DNA of 56,708 nt, taken from assembly GCF_013179555.1 (NCBI RefSeq), contig NZ_JABMCR010000002.1, positions 1 through 56,708 of the forward strand, in the 5' to 3' direction. Below the pieces are notes generated by a model. The model did no database searches. It saw nothing but the letters and a program-made list of their open reading frames with translations, and was not told the origin of the DNA. This document shows, piece by piece, positions 35,361 to 43,098 of the stretch (position 1 is the first letter of the stretch; each line of letters begins with the position of its first letter). Made by a program: the position numbers and the translations under genes. The DNA is from Bacillus haikouensis. Lineage in GTDB: Bacteria > Bacillota > Bacilli > Bacillales > Bacillaceae_B.

Positions 35361-35447
35361 TCACCACCGATAGATTATCAGCAGGAAATGTATAGTCGAA
35401 ACTACGATAATGAAGATAGCTGCCCCTAAGGTCCAATGTCCATTTAT
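35361..35447 (-). CDS. 28-aa single-helix peptide with apparent AUA start
   Basis: A frame of NGHWTLGAAIFIIVVSTI plus HFLLIIYRW encodes one transmembrane helix with a basic-aromatic end. AGAGG lies 7 bases before an ATA at 35445-35447; no ATG/GTG/TTG is in frame. It starts immediately after the 52-aa gene stop. Coding is plausible because of the clean hydrophobic helix and position, not certain. Confidence 0.4.
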   Translation of the reverse strand: MNGHWTLGAAIFIIVVSTIHFLLIIYRW

Positions 35448-35459
35448 CCGTCATCCTCT

Positions 35460-35618
35460 TTAGTATTCATCTATTGCTATAACGAAAGAAAATAACCCCG
35501 TTAAAAAACTGCTAAAAGCAATCCAAACAATATTTCCTGTCTTCAAAATATAAATCCAAACCAATATAATCACGGACGCCAGAAAAATCTTTGTTAAATG
35601 AAACCGATTCAAACTCAT
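35460..35618 (-). CDS. 52-aa two-helix membrane protein
   Basis: Start ATG overlaps the stop of the 87-aa gene by 4 bp (ATGA). Sequence begins MSLNRFHLTKIFLASVIILV and has two hydrophobic segments. Translationally coupled to its upstream partner. Unknown function. Confidence 0.6.
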   Translation of the reverse strand: MSLNRFHLTKIFLASVIILVWIYILKTGNIVWIAFSSFLTGLFSFVIAIDEY

Positions 35619-35878
35619 CTTGCTTTTTTTACGAACGGGCTTATCGCTGTCCCTATTGAAATCCCGAATAGCGCTGAAAGGGAATAAAAACCTATTGCCA
35701 TCCCTTCCCATCGCCCAATACCAAAGATGCTGTAGATGAATGTACAAATACACAGCAGCCCCAGAATCGCTGAAACGGTAAAGAACATAGTCAACTTCAT
35801 TACTTTCGACATTACCAATACAACTACCGCCGAAAAGGCGCAAAGCAAGATCAATGGTAACCATCCCTCTAAGTACAA
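35615..35878 (-). CDS. 87-aa membrane protein (YesK-like)
   Basis: Three hydrophobic segments (about 6-26, 30-52, 58-80) and a basic C-terminal tail SPFVKKAR. Resembles small YesK-type Bacillus membrane proteins in size and layout; assignment is tentative. First of a cluster of up to four tiny genes. Confidence 0.55.
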   Translation of the reverse strand: MYLEGWLPLILLCAFSAVVVLVMSKVMKLTMFFTVSAILGLLCICTFIYSIFGIGRWEGMAIGFYSLSALFGISIGTAISPFVKKAR

Positions 35879-35961
35879 TGTAAAATCCCCTTCACTTCTA
35901 TTTAAGAATTAGACGTAAGTAGAGATAAGGATGTTTGATAGAAAGAATTTATTGTACACGC

Positions 35962-36402
35962 CTATAAATCAACCTTGATGTTTCCCATCATCTTTTCAAT
36001 CCGGTTAAAACTTTCCTTCAACCAAGGCGGGGCATCCGGGTGTTGTCGAACCTCATCACTCGTCATCCAATAGACACACTCAACCTCTTCATTGCTTTTG
36101 TTATAGGCTGTTCCCTCACGGTGTTGACAAAGAAATACGACATCAACAACCGGACTCCCCTTGTCAGTGACGAAACTTGAGCTGTGAACATAGTGCATCT
36201 CGTCTTCGATTTCCACCCCAACTTCTTCATCGATTTCTCTTTTCAGTGTATCTTCCAGCACATCATAAGAGGCACCCGTCCAATCAACTTTGCCTCCCAC
36301 TAATGCCATTGTCCCTGGTGCATGCTCTTCATTGGCGTCTCTTTTTATAAGCAGAAACTTGCCATCTTTCATGATTGCGGCTTGTACATTAACGATAAAC
36401 AT
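35962..36402 (-). CDS. NUDIX hydrolase
   Basis: About 146 aa. The Nudix box reads GGKVDWTGASYDVLEDTLKR then EIDEEVG, slightly extended against GX5EX7REUXEEXGU. It hydrolyses a nucleoside diphosphate linked to X, exact substrate unknown. GGGGTGATTCAT precedes the ATG at 36402, so the GTG at 36411 is not used. Confidence 0.85.
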   Translation of the reverse strand: MFIVNVQAAIMKDGKFLLIKRDANEEHAPGTMALVGGKVDWTGASYDVLEDTLKREIDEEVGVEIEDEMHYVHSSSFVTDKGSPVVDVVFLCQHREGTAYNKSNEEVECVYWMTSDEVRQHPDAPPWLKESFNRIEKMMGNIKVDL

Positions 36403-36519
36403 ATGAATCACCCCAAAATTAGTTATTTTTAAGTTTTTATCCTGGGAGCAGGCAGTTCTTGCTTCTCCCTTGGCTTGTTACAGACAAACCAAACGAATCC
36501 AGTCGGTACGTGGGGTAAT

Positions 36520-36588
36520 ACTGCAGGAATCACTGTTTCCCCTGCCTATTAAGGAATTTTTCTGTCGAAATATTGTTCATCCTGCCAA
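36520..36588. repeat. right-type CCTGCC array, four diverged copies
   Basis: Cores at 36520 (ACTGCA), 36541 (CCTGCC), 36561 (TCTGTC) and 36581 (CCTGCC), spaced 21, 20 and 20 bp, in the gap before the NUDIX gene. No facing left array was seen. Confidence 0.65.
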
Positions 36589-36651
36589 AACCAAGGTTAC
36601 ATTAAATGTAAAAACCCCGCTTCAAACCGCCGCCTCTTCAACATTCACTAC

Positions 36652-37407
36652 TCACAAAATCCGCTCTCCAACCGTCTTCATAATCGCAAAATACTCCCTG
36701 ATAAAATAATTCACCCTTACGATGAACGGGGAACCTCCGCCAAGCCCTTCACTATCAAGGCCAAGTTCGTCAGCGAGCATCATCGCGCGGACGACGTGAT
36801 AGTCGCTTGTTACGATGAGGATGTTGGGATCTTTGAAACCCTTCTGGTTTAGGATTTTCTTAGAATTCAGCAGATTTTCAAAGGTGGTGGTGGAGGTTTT
36901 CTCGTAGATGATACGGTCCTCTGAAATACCGTGTTCCATCAGGTATATCCCCATCGCTTCGGCTTCCGGTATCGATTCCCCTTCGCCCTGACCTCCAGAC
37001 ACCACCACAGGCAGGTCTTTGTTTTCCAGCAAAACTGTTTTTCCAGCTTCCAGTCTTGATAGCAGTGTTTTTGACGGGATGTCGCCTTTCAGTCCTGCCC
37101 CAAGAATAATGACCGCATCGATTTCTTCCACATCGACATCCTTTGACTTCTCAAGCTCGTAAAAAATGAATCCTTCGACCGCTATGAAGGATAGCAGGAA
37201 CAGACCGTAGACAGCCATTAAAAACCTGGCCGTATAACTGAGCGGTTTCTTCAATGTGGCTCTGTACTTTTTTTGAAGAATAACGATCATAAGGATGAAG
37301 ACAAGATTGGCTGCAATGAACAGTACACCGAACGTACGGCCGAACAGGACTAACAATAATCCGATGATCAGAATCGGGAATATGTAAATGGGTTGCAGAT
37401 TTTTCAT
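36652..37407 (-). CDS. DUF218/YdcF-ElyC family membrane protein
   Basis: 251 aa: three to four N-terminal transmembrane segments (to about residue 85) followed by an extracytoplasmic DUF218 domain with IILGAGLKGDIPSKTLLSRL, VVSGGQGEGESIPEAEAM, IYEKTSTTTFENL and VTSDYHVVRAMMLA. Homologue ElyC affects envelope polyisoprenoid metabolism; exact activity unknown. ATG follows AGAGGGG. Confidence 0.85.
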   Translation of the reverse strand: MKNLQPIYIFPILIIGLLLVLFGRTFGVLFIAANLVFILMIVILQKKYRATLKKPLSYTARFLMAVYGLFLLSFIAVEGFIFYELEKSKDVDVEEIDAVIILGAGLKGDIPSKTLLSRLEAGKTVLLENKDLPVVVSGGQGEGESIPEAEAMGIYLMEHGISEDRIIYEKTSTTTFENLLNSKKILNQKGFKDPNILIVTSDYHVVRAMMLADELGLDSEGLGGGSPFIVRVNYFIREYFAIMKTVGERIL

Positions 37408-37590
37408 GTCTTTCTATCCCCTCTCTGGTGCAGCAATGATACTTCAGCTACTTCACTTACTTTCTATTAAAAGGGAAAGAATTCCTTTTTTTCAGGTAAA
37501 AAGAACGTGGATGAGTTTGATCTCCCCAACAAATAATTTATTTGTTTATATTTATACAGACAATTCACCTGAGTGTTTATCTATAAAACG

Positions 37591-37619
37591 TTGACACTTA
37601 ACAAACTTTATAATAATAT
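37591..37619 (+). promoter_or_regulatory. sigma-A promoter of the DUF2087 operon
   Basis: TTGACA (37591-37596) and TAATAT (37614-37619) are separated by 17 bp, about 70 bp upstream of the DUF2087 start. Confidence 0.55.
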
Positions 37620-37686
37620 GTTTACAATAAAGCAAACGTAAATTATTTTTGTTTGTATTATTTTGAATGACGGGAAGTGAACCACC

Positions 37687-38442
37687 ATGGAACTTTCAAC
37701 ATTGTTTTGGGAAGCCTCTTTGGAGGAACTGAAGAGCGGATATATACAGGAGAACGATTCCTTTACTTGCCTGCTGTGCGGCGAGAAGGTCGAGAAAGGG
37801 ATTGTGTATCCTTTTGAGGATCGTTTATACGATGCGGAGAGGTATATGAGGATTCATATCGAGATGGCGCACGGAACGGTTTTTGACTATTTGGTCGGGA
37901 TGGATAAGAAACTTACTGGCATTACCGATCATCAGAAGAGCCTGCTGCGCCTCTTTTACCAGGGAAAAAATGATAAGGAAGTCCAGAAGGAACTGGAGAT
38001 CGGGAGTACCTCTACCATCCGCCATCATCGTTTTGCTTTGAAAGAGAAAGAACGGCAGGCCAAGACGTTCCTGGCGATGATGGAGCTGCTTAAAGAAAAA
38101 GACGAGTATGCACCAGCCTTTTTGCCTGTGCATAAAACGGCCGCCATGGTCGATGACCGCTATAATGTCACGCAAGAAGAACAAGAGAACATTTTGAAGA
38201 AATACTATCCAGACGGGACATCTGCCCCTTTGCTGAAATTCCCGCCAAAGGAGAAGCAGCGCCTGGTCGTCCTGCGTGAGATTGCTCAACAACTGAAAGA
38301 CGGGCACTTGTACGGTGAACGGGAATTAAATGAATTCCTGAAACAATTTTATGAAGATTATGTCATGATCAGAAGATATTTAATTGAATACGGCTTTGTA
38401 GACCGCAAGCCGGATGGAAGCCAGTATTGGGTGACAAAGTAA
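37687..38442 (+). CDS. DUF2087-containing transcriptional regulator with zinc-finger-like N-terminus
   Basis: 251 aa. An N-terminal CLLCGEK ... HIEMAH pattern resembles a C2H2-type zinc site; a LuxR-like HTH region follows (ITDHQKSLLRLFYQGKNDKE); the C-terminal DUF2087 domain (LLKFPPKEKQRLVVLREIA to VDRKPDGSQYW) is clear. Probably a DNA-binding regulator, target unknown. Paired with a GIY-YIG gene 19 bp downstream, a combination that recurs in Bacillaceae. Confidence 0.78.
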   Translation: MELSTLFWEASLEELKSGYIQENDSFTCLLCGEKVEKGIVYPFEDRLYDAERYMRIHIEMAHGTVFDYLVGMDKKLTGITDHQKSLLRLFYQGKNDKEVQKELEIGSTSTIRHHRFALKEKERQAKTFLAMMELLKEKDEYAPAFLPVHKTAAMVDDRYNVTQEEQENILKKYYPDGTSAPLLKFPPKEKQRLVVLREIAQQLKDGHLYGERELNEFLKQFYEDYVMIRRYLIEYGFVDRKPDGSQYWVTK

Positions 38443-38461
38443 TAGAAGGAAGGTGAAAAAG

Positions 38462-38812
38462 GTGGACTATAAAAAAGAATTGAAACAGCAGTTCAAAGAA
38501 GCCCCCGTCGATGCCGGGGTTTACCAGATTAAGAATGAAGGAAACGGGAAGGTATTGGTAGGCAGCACCAAAAACCTAAAGACGCTGAACGGGATCAAAT
38601 TCATGCTCGCGAACGGCACTTACACCACTCACAAAGAGCTTCAGGAAGAATGGAACCACTTTGGGAAGGACGCATTTGAATTTGAAATATTAGAGAAATT
38701 AAAGAAGAAAGATGACCCTTATTTTACCGAGAAAGAGGCACTGCTTGAGCTTGAGGAAAAGTGGCTTGAGGAGCTTCAGCCGTTTGGGGAACGCGGATAT
38801 AATAAGAGATGA
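38462..38812 (+). CDS. GIY-YIG nuclease family protein
   Basis: About 116 aa. GVYQIKNEGNGKVLVGSTKNL corresponds to the GIY-YIG core with degenerate second motif (VLVG) and a downstream Arg replaced by Lys/Asn-rich sequence; the ELEEKWLEEL Glu could be the metal ligand. The GTG at 38462 lies 6 bases after GGAAGGTG. Likely co-transcribed with the DUF2087 regulator. Catalytic competence is doubtful. Confidence 0.72.
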   Translation: MDYKKELKQQFKEAPVDAGVYQIKNEGNGKVLVGSTKNLKTLNGIKFMLANGTYTTHKELQEEWNHFGKDAFEFEILEKLKKKDDPYFTEKEALLELEEKWLEELQPFGERGYNKR

Positions 38813-38820
38813 AGCAGTGA

Positions 38821-38860
38821 GAAACGACTCGTTCCGGGAGAATGAGTCGTTTCGTTTTTT
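38821..38860 (+). terminator. intrinsic terminator of the DUF2087 operon
   Basis: Perfect 10-bp stem GAAACGACTC / GAGTCGTTTC followed by GTTTTTT. Confidence 0.88.
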
Positions 38861-38868
38861 ATGGGTCT

Positions 38869-39173
38869 CTATTCTTTAAGGATCTGTTCACTTTCGCCAC
38901 TGTCCGGCTCCTTACCATTCAAGATCCGAATCATATAATATGAAACGAAAATCAGGACCATTCCAAATGACAAAAATATGCACCCTGCTGCAAGGAAGGA
39001 ATCGATGTAGCTCTCCATCATAATATGATACATGTCAGTATCCGCACTGCCTTGCTTTGTGAGCCACTTCTCTGCTGCAGCCATGCCGAAGTTGCTGCTG
39101 TTAAACAGCATTACTCCGCCGGCTATCGCTGCAACAAAACCTATGATTACCCTTGCCAGTCTTCTTTATGCAT
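38869..39173 (-). pseudogene. small membrane protein, frameshifted after codon 3
   Basis: The start ATG at 39173 has a good GGGAGGAG site but runs into a stop after 8 codons. The rest of the protein is in the other frame from the third codon on. One extra A in the A-run at 39165-39167 would restore MHKRRLARVIIGFVAAIAGG plus the visible 80 residues, with two transmembrane helices and an acidic tail. Sequencing error or real lesion. Confidence 0.6.
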
Positions 39174-39331
39174 AATGCTCCTCCCTTATATCCACTATCC
39201 CATTCCTCGATATATTAGCCATTGGTGAAAGCTGTAAAAAGAACTTCCCTTAAGATAAGTCAGCAACTGCAGATGGTGATGATTTTTTTCTTCATTATCT
39301 GCAGCGATTGATGCATCGGCTTATGATTCTA

Positions 39332-39585
39332 CTAACTTCTCAATCTTTCCTTGTAACCGCAATGCTTCTTCTCACTGCGGAGGATTTTGTCTATTTTGAA
39401 TCGGCCGATTAGTACACGGACATCTTGATCTTTCTGGAAAAAATCTTGATGCTGTATGTATAGTTGATGGAACCACTCCAATGCCAGCAATCGTCGGATG
39501 TTTTCATTAATCGTTCCTTCTTCGGGTGTCCGCGCAAAAATATCTGCATGGACATGCCGAAATTGGCAAGAATTTCAATCAGCAT
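39332..39585 (-). pseudogene. 84-aa protein broken by a one-base deletion
   Basis: AAGGAGAGGTG precedes an ATG at 39585. The frame MLIEILANFGMSMQIF continues after one extra base in the five-base A-run at 39536-39540 (T on the coding strand) as FARTPEEGTINENIRRLLA and on to a TAG at 39332, giving 84 aa in total. The joined product is compact and helical. Family not recognised. Confidence 0.55.
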
Positions 39586-39624
39586 GGTTCACCTCTCCTT
39601 ATTGCAGACTTTAAGTTGGAACTA

Positions 39625-39828
39625 CTAATCCCTGTTCAACTTTTGGGCAATGTCCCATAATAATCCGATTATCACACCCAGGGAGATCGAGACAAAATAA
39701 TAATCTGTCATATCTGTATCGGTAAGCATATTCAATGAAGTGTTGCTTGTCCAGCCAACCACCCCTCCTGCAAACGCACTGAATGCGGTGAGATTCCCTT
39801 TTTTCTTTTCGGTTTCGGTTTGTTCCAT
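39625..39828 (-). CDS. small membrane protein
   Basis: 67 aa: polar N-terminus MEQTETEKKKGN, two Gly-rich hydrophobic segments and a short basic tail QKLNRD. Ribosome binding site AAAAGGAGAATC lies upstream. Unknown function. Confidence 0.55.
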   Translation of the reverse strand: MEQTETEKKKGNLTAFSAFAGGVVGWTSNTSLNMLTDTDMTDYYFVSISLGVIIGLLWDIAQKLNRD

Positions 39829-40053
39829 GTTTGATTCTCCTTTTCTGTTGTTTTCACTCCTAGCATGATGATGGCAGGAGTATGTTAACTAGTTTGATAT
39901 TACCATAAAATGTTATTACTTAGTGAGTAGTATAGGGGAAATTTTCCTGATAATTGTGATCCATTATTTGTCTCCAGTCAGTTTTTTAATCCTCTTCAAA
40001 ACAGAGCATCAGTGGCCAAGTCCCCGGAATAATGAAACACTTCTCCTCCTACC

Positions 40054-41322
40054 TTAAAACATAAACTTCCTGAACTCTTCTGCCCCTGTCTCCATATTTT
40101 TCACTTTAATTTGATTGCTGTTCACTTCCTCTTCTCCGACAATTACAACATACTTCACTTTTTCTTTATTAGCCCTATCCAAAGCCTTTCCTAACTTTTT
40201 ATTATTCATTTCAAGTTCCACTGTGTGCCCTCCTTCCCTAAGTTTCTGTGCTACCTGGAAGGATTCTTTTAAAGTATTGACGGGAATCACGTAGTAATCG
40301 ATGTCAGACTCAGCCCAATTCGCCTTGCCGGTTACTTCAAATGCTGAATAGATGACATCCAGTCCAAATGAGATTCCTACGGTGGAAAAGGTTTTCCCGT
40401 TTTCAAGCAATCCGCCAATGATATTGTCGTACCTTCCACCGCTGCCGATGCTGGATTTGATTTCTTTATTTCCAAGGAAAATCTCATAAATTGTTCCAGT
40501 GTAAATGTCGAGTCCCCTTGCCAGGAACGGATTGAATTCACATTTACTTTCCACTCCAAGAATCTCTAGGAATTCCTGTAGTTCTTTAAGTTCTGTGAGT
40601 CCTCTCTTTATTTCTTCATTTTCATCTTCAGCATAAAACGTAAGGTCTTTGGCTTCTTTGATAAAATTTTTAATCTGTTCAATGGTTTCTCCAGAGATTC
40701 CTTTTTCATTCAACTCTTCTGTGACAGCCCCGATCCCCTTCTTTTCCAATTTATCCAGGACAAGGATCACTTCGCTGCGTTTCTCTTCAGGTGTCCCGCA
40801 TTTTTTCAACATTCCGGCAAGCAGGTTTCGGTTGTTGTATTGGATGGTGACGTCCAGCTCCAATTTGTTAAAGATATCTAACGCCATCACCATCATTTCC
40901 GCTTCGGCAGCCTGTGATTTAACGCCGACGACATCGACATCACACTGAGTGAACTCTCTGAACCTTCCTGCCTTAATCGGACCGTCCCTGAACACCTTTC
41001 CAATCTCATACCGTTTGAAAGGCAGCTTGATTGTCGGATTCATCGCCGCTACTTTGGCAAACGGGATCGTCAGGTCATACCGTAATGAGAGGTCGCGCTC
41101 CCCGCGGTCTGACAGAGTGTACATTTCTTCAAGAATTTCAGCTCCACCGGCATACTTAGAAGCAAGAAGACTCGTATAATTCAGGATCGGTGTCTCTAAA
41201 GGCTTGCAGCCATACTGAATAAAGGAATCTTCAAGTGTCCTCCTGATCTTCCGTCTAATCATCTCTGCCTCAGGCAGGTAGTCCTGAGTTCCCTTTACAT
41301 TTTGATAATCCATTTTCTTCAT
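40054..41322 (-). CDS. hisS: histidyl-tRNA synthetase, second-type paralogue
   Basis: 422-aa class II synthetase charging tRNA-His. Motif 1 region NVKGTQDYLPEAEMIRRKI; motif 2 YEIGKVFRDGPIKAGRFREF then TQCDVDVVG; the HisA motif LARGLDIYTG; motif 3 SSIGSGGRYDNIIGGL; anticodon-binding domain from about 325. The insert and KAGRFREFTQCDVD form differ from the usual Bacillus hisS (which sits with aspS), so this is probably an extra copy. GGAGG precedes the ATG. Its expression appears to be governed by the leader-peptide attenuator at 41351-41558, i.e. induced when His-tRNA is scarce. Confidence 0.9.
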   Translation of the reverse strand: MKKMDYQNVKGTQDYLPEAEMIRRKIRRTLEDSFIQYGCKPLETPILNYTSLLASKYAGGAEILEEMYTLSDRGERDLSLRYDLTIPFAKVAAMNPTIKLPFKRYEIGKVFRDGPIKAGRFREFTQCDVDVVGVKSQAAEAEMMVMALDIFNKLELDVTIQYNNRNLLAGMLKKCGTPEEKRSEVILVLDKLEKKGIGAVTEELNEKGISGETIEQIKNFIKEAKDLTFYAEDENEEIKRGLTELKELQEFLEILGVESKCEFNPFLARGLDIYTGTIYEIFLGNKEIKSSIGSGGRYDNIIGGLLENGKTFSTVGISFGLDVIYSAFEVTGKANWAESDIDYYVIPVNTLKESFQVAQKLREGGHTVELEMNNKKLGKALDRANKEKVKYVVIVGEEEVNSNQIKVKNMETGAEEFRKFMF

Positions 41323-41350
41323 AATGTCTCTCCTCCATTTTTCCGTAAAT

Positions 41351-41396
41351 AAAAAACCGCACTTGAGTTAAGTGTTAAACTTAATCAAATGCGGTT
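41351..41396 (-). terminator. attenuator terminator of hisS
   Basis: On the minus strand AACCGCATTTGATTAA pairs with TTAACTCAAGTGCGGTT (one bulge and one mismatch) and is followed by TTTTTTATTT. It lies between the His leader ORF and the hisS ribosome binding site and would block hisS transcription unless a competing structure forms. Confidence 0.8.
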
Positions 41397-41448
41397 CATG
41401 AGAAATAGCCTTCCTATGTTGGATTCTTTTAAAAATCCACCAGCAAAG

Positions 41449-41505
41449 CTACTTGATATGATGATGCAATTGTGACTGGGTTATGGTCTTACGATATTTG
41501 TCCAT
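41449..41505 (-). CDS. His leader peptide of the hisS attenuator
   Basis: An 18-codon ORF encodes MDKYRKTITQSQLHHHIK, ending in TAG. Codons 14-16 are three consecutive CAT His codons (41458-41466). AAGAGGTG lies 6 bases before the ATG. Stalling at the His codons under low charged tRNA-His is expected to alter folding of the roughly 50 nt before the terminator. A local hairpin TGGATT...AATCCA and a possible AGTAGC/GGCTATT pairing lie there; the exact anti-terminator needs folding. Confidence 0.8.
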   Translation of the reverse strand: MDKYRKTITQSQLHHHIK

Positions 41506-41529
41506 AGTGGTCACCTCTTCATTTTATGT

Positions 41530-41558
41530 ATAATATCATATAGGTTGAAAGCTTTCAA
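41530..41558 (-). promoter_or_regulatory. sigma-A promoter of the hisS leader transcript
   Basis: -35 TTGAAA (41553-41558) and -10 TATTAT (41530-41535) are 17 bp apart on the minus strand. The leader ORF begins about 18 nt after the predicted start site. Confidence 0.7.
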
Positions 41559-41631
41559 TATTTATCCAATTCATGCGAACGTGTGCCGGTATCCAAGTTT
41601 ATATTAATAGGCTGAAATCATTGATGTTATC

Positions 41632-41724
41632 GGCAAGAATGTTGGCCATAACGGCAAATTATTGTTCAATCCGGCAGGAATTTCGCTCAAACTGGCAAGA
41701 TTTTTAATGAAATCTGCAAGAATC
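41632..41724. repeat. left array, GGCAAGAAT core, 21-bp period, five copies
   Basis: Cores at 41632, 41653, 41673, 41694 and 41715 (spacing 21, 20, 21, 21): GGCAAGAAT, GGCAAATTA, GGCAGGAAT, GGCAAGATT, TGCAAGAAT. Upstream of the hisS promoter. Confidence 0.88.
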
Positions 41725-41827
41725 AAAGGGTTAACTTGATCAAACTGTCCGAAGAGCATGTTTTCATCTGTTAAACTCCGTCATCATGGTTTCGTATGAC
41801 CGGTTAGACCTGACTCGTCGTCTTAAT

Positions 41828-41938
41828 CCTGCCGATTTGAGGGATAATTCTGCCGGTATCACACGTATTCCTGCCGATTCCGCTTATGATTCTGCCGGAA
41901 TCATACATAATCCTGCCACAATGACTGCGAATCCTGAC
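41828..41938. repeat. right array, CCTGCC core, six copies at exactly 21 bp
   Basis: Cores at 41828, 41849, 41870, 41891, 41912 and 41933 alternate CCTGCC and TCTGCC (last CCTGAC). It faces the left array across about 105 bp. The rest of 41560-42155 carries no gene. Confidence 0.9.
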
Positions 41939-42155
41939 GATTAACATTAAATCCCAAAACTGCAGCCGATCTACATGAATGCCAAAGCAATCCCTACAAA
42001 ATCAATCCAGACTTCAAGTCCACCTCTAATACCTGGTCCACAGACCCTCGAAAAAACTTAATTTGTCAACCCAATTTTTCCCCGCCAGATTGAACATACC
42101 CTGACGCACAGCACTGTGGAATGTAAATACCCCAGGAGGCAGCCTCCCTAATCCA

Positions 42156-42210
42156 CAAAAAAAGCCCGGCCGCGTCTACGTTGAAATTTCAACGGATCTG
42201 GCCAAGCTTT
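42156..42210 (-). terminator. terminator of the hexuronate operon
   Basis: AAGCTTGGCC pairs with GGCCGGGCTT around an inner perfect palindrome CGTTGAAATTTCAACG; seven T follow on the minus strand. It ends the uxuB transcript. Confidence 0.8.
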
Positions 42211-42249
42211 ATAATTTCATTTATATCAGATTGCTGCAGGTCAACATCA

Positions 42250-43098
42250 TCAAACTCCGGAATAAGACATAAACCCGCCGTCAACAGGTACCGTTATACC
42301 TGTTACAAATCCGGAGGTGTCTTCATCCACCAGCCACAGAAGGGTACCCAGTAAGTCCTCTGGCTTACCGAATCTGCGCATTGGGGTGTGCGAGATGATT
42401 TTATTAGATCTTTCTGTTAAACTGCCGTCTTCATTCGTTAAGAGTGCCTTATTTTGCTCGGTCAAAAAGAAACCGGGGGCGATGGCGTTGATTCGAATGC
42501 CAGAGTCAGCCATGTGGACTGCGAGCCATTGTGTAAAGTTGTCGATCGCTGCTTTTGCTGCGCTATAGGCGGGAACCTTCGTCATCGGTGACGGAGCGCT
42601 CATGGAAGACATATTAATGACCACAGCACCTTTCCGGTTCACCATTTTCTTCGCGAAGACCTGTGTCGGGATCAGGGTACCGAGAATGTTAAGATCAAAT
42701 ACAAACCCGAATCCTTCCGGGGAAAGATCGAAGAATGTCTGGATACTTTCTGTGTCCAGGTCTTCAGCGTTCAAGGTTTCATTCGTAGTGGTACCGCTCG
42801 GATGGTTTCCGCCTGCCCCATTGATTAAGATGTCGCAAACGCCCAGTTTCCCGATGATCTGCTTTTCAGCTGTGATCACACTTTCACGATCGAGGACGTT
42901 ACATGAGATGGAGATGGCTTCGCCGCCTTCCTCTCTTATTTCCTTCGCAACAGCTTCGCCTTTCTCTGCCGTCCGATTAAGGATCGCCACCTTCACTCCC
43001 TGCCTGGCTAGTTCCTTTGCCATCGAACTGCAGAGGACTCCGCTGCCTCCTGTGACTACAGCAACTTTCCCCTTCAAGCTTTCATGATTCGGCAACAT
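42250..43098 (-). CDS. uxuB: SDR-family fructuronate reductase (UxuB/YjmF type)
   Basis: About 282 aa. Rossmann motif [17 protein letters not shown] at the N-terminus, NGAGG, catalytic Ser-Tyr-Lys ([22 protein letters not shown]) and a C-terminal [12 protein letters not shown]. Reduces D-fructuronate to D-mannonate with NADH in B. subtilis-type hexuronate breakdown. The ATG at 43098 overlaps the uxuA stop (TAATG) and follows GGGAGG, so the 15-codon extension upstream is not used. Confidence 0.85.
   Translation of the reverse strand: MLPNHESLKGKVAVVTGGSGVLCSSMAKELARQGVKVAILNRTAEKGEAVAKEIREEGGEAISISCNVLDRESVITAEKQIIGKLGVCDILINGAGGNHPSGTTTNETLNAEDLDTESIQTFFDLSPEGFGFVFDLNILGTLIPTQVFAKKMVNRKGAVVINMSSMSAPSPMTKVPAYSAAKAAIDNFTQWLAVHMADSGIRINAIAPGFFLTEQNKALLTNEDGSLTERSNKIISHTPMRRFGKPEDLLGTLLWLVDEDTSGFVTGITVPVDGGFMSYSGV

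Noticed and set aside
41349-41505. T-box riboswitch in front of hisS (a GGTGG stretch is present)
   Set aside because: The conserved AAnnUGGnACCgCG T-box sequence and stem I are missing, and the transcript from the predicted promoter is too short. The His-codon ORF explains the layout better.
41632-41938. CRISPR array
   Set aside because: Cores of about 10 bp with 11-bp gaps are far too short, the cores are degenerate, orientation reverses within one locus and no cas genes are present.
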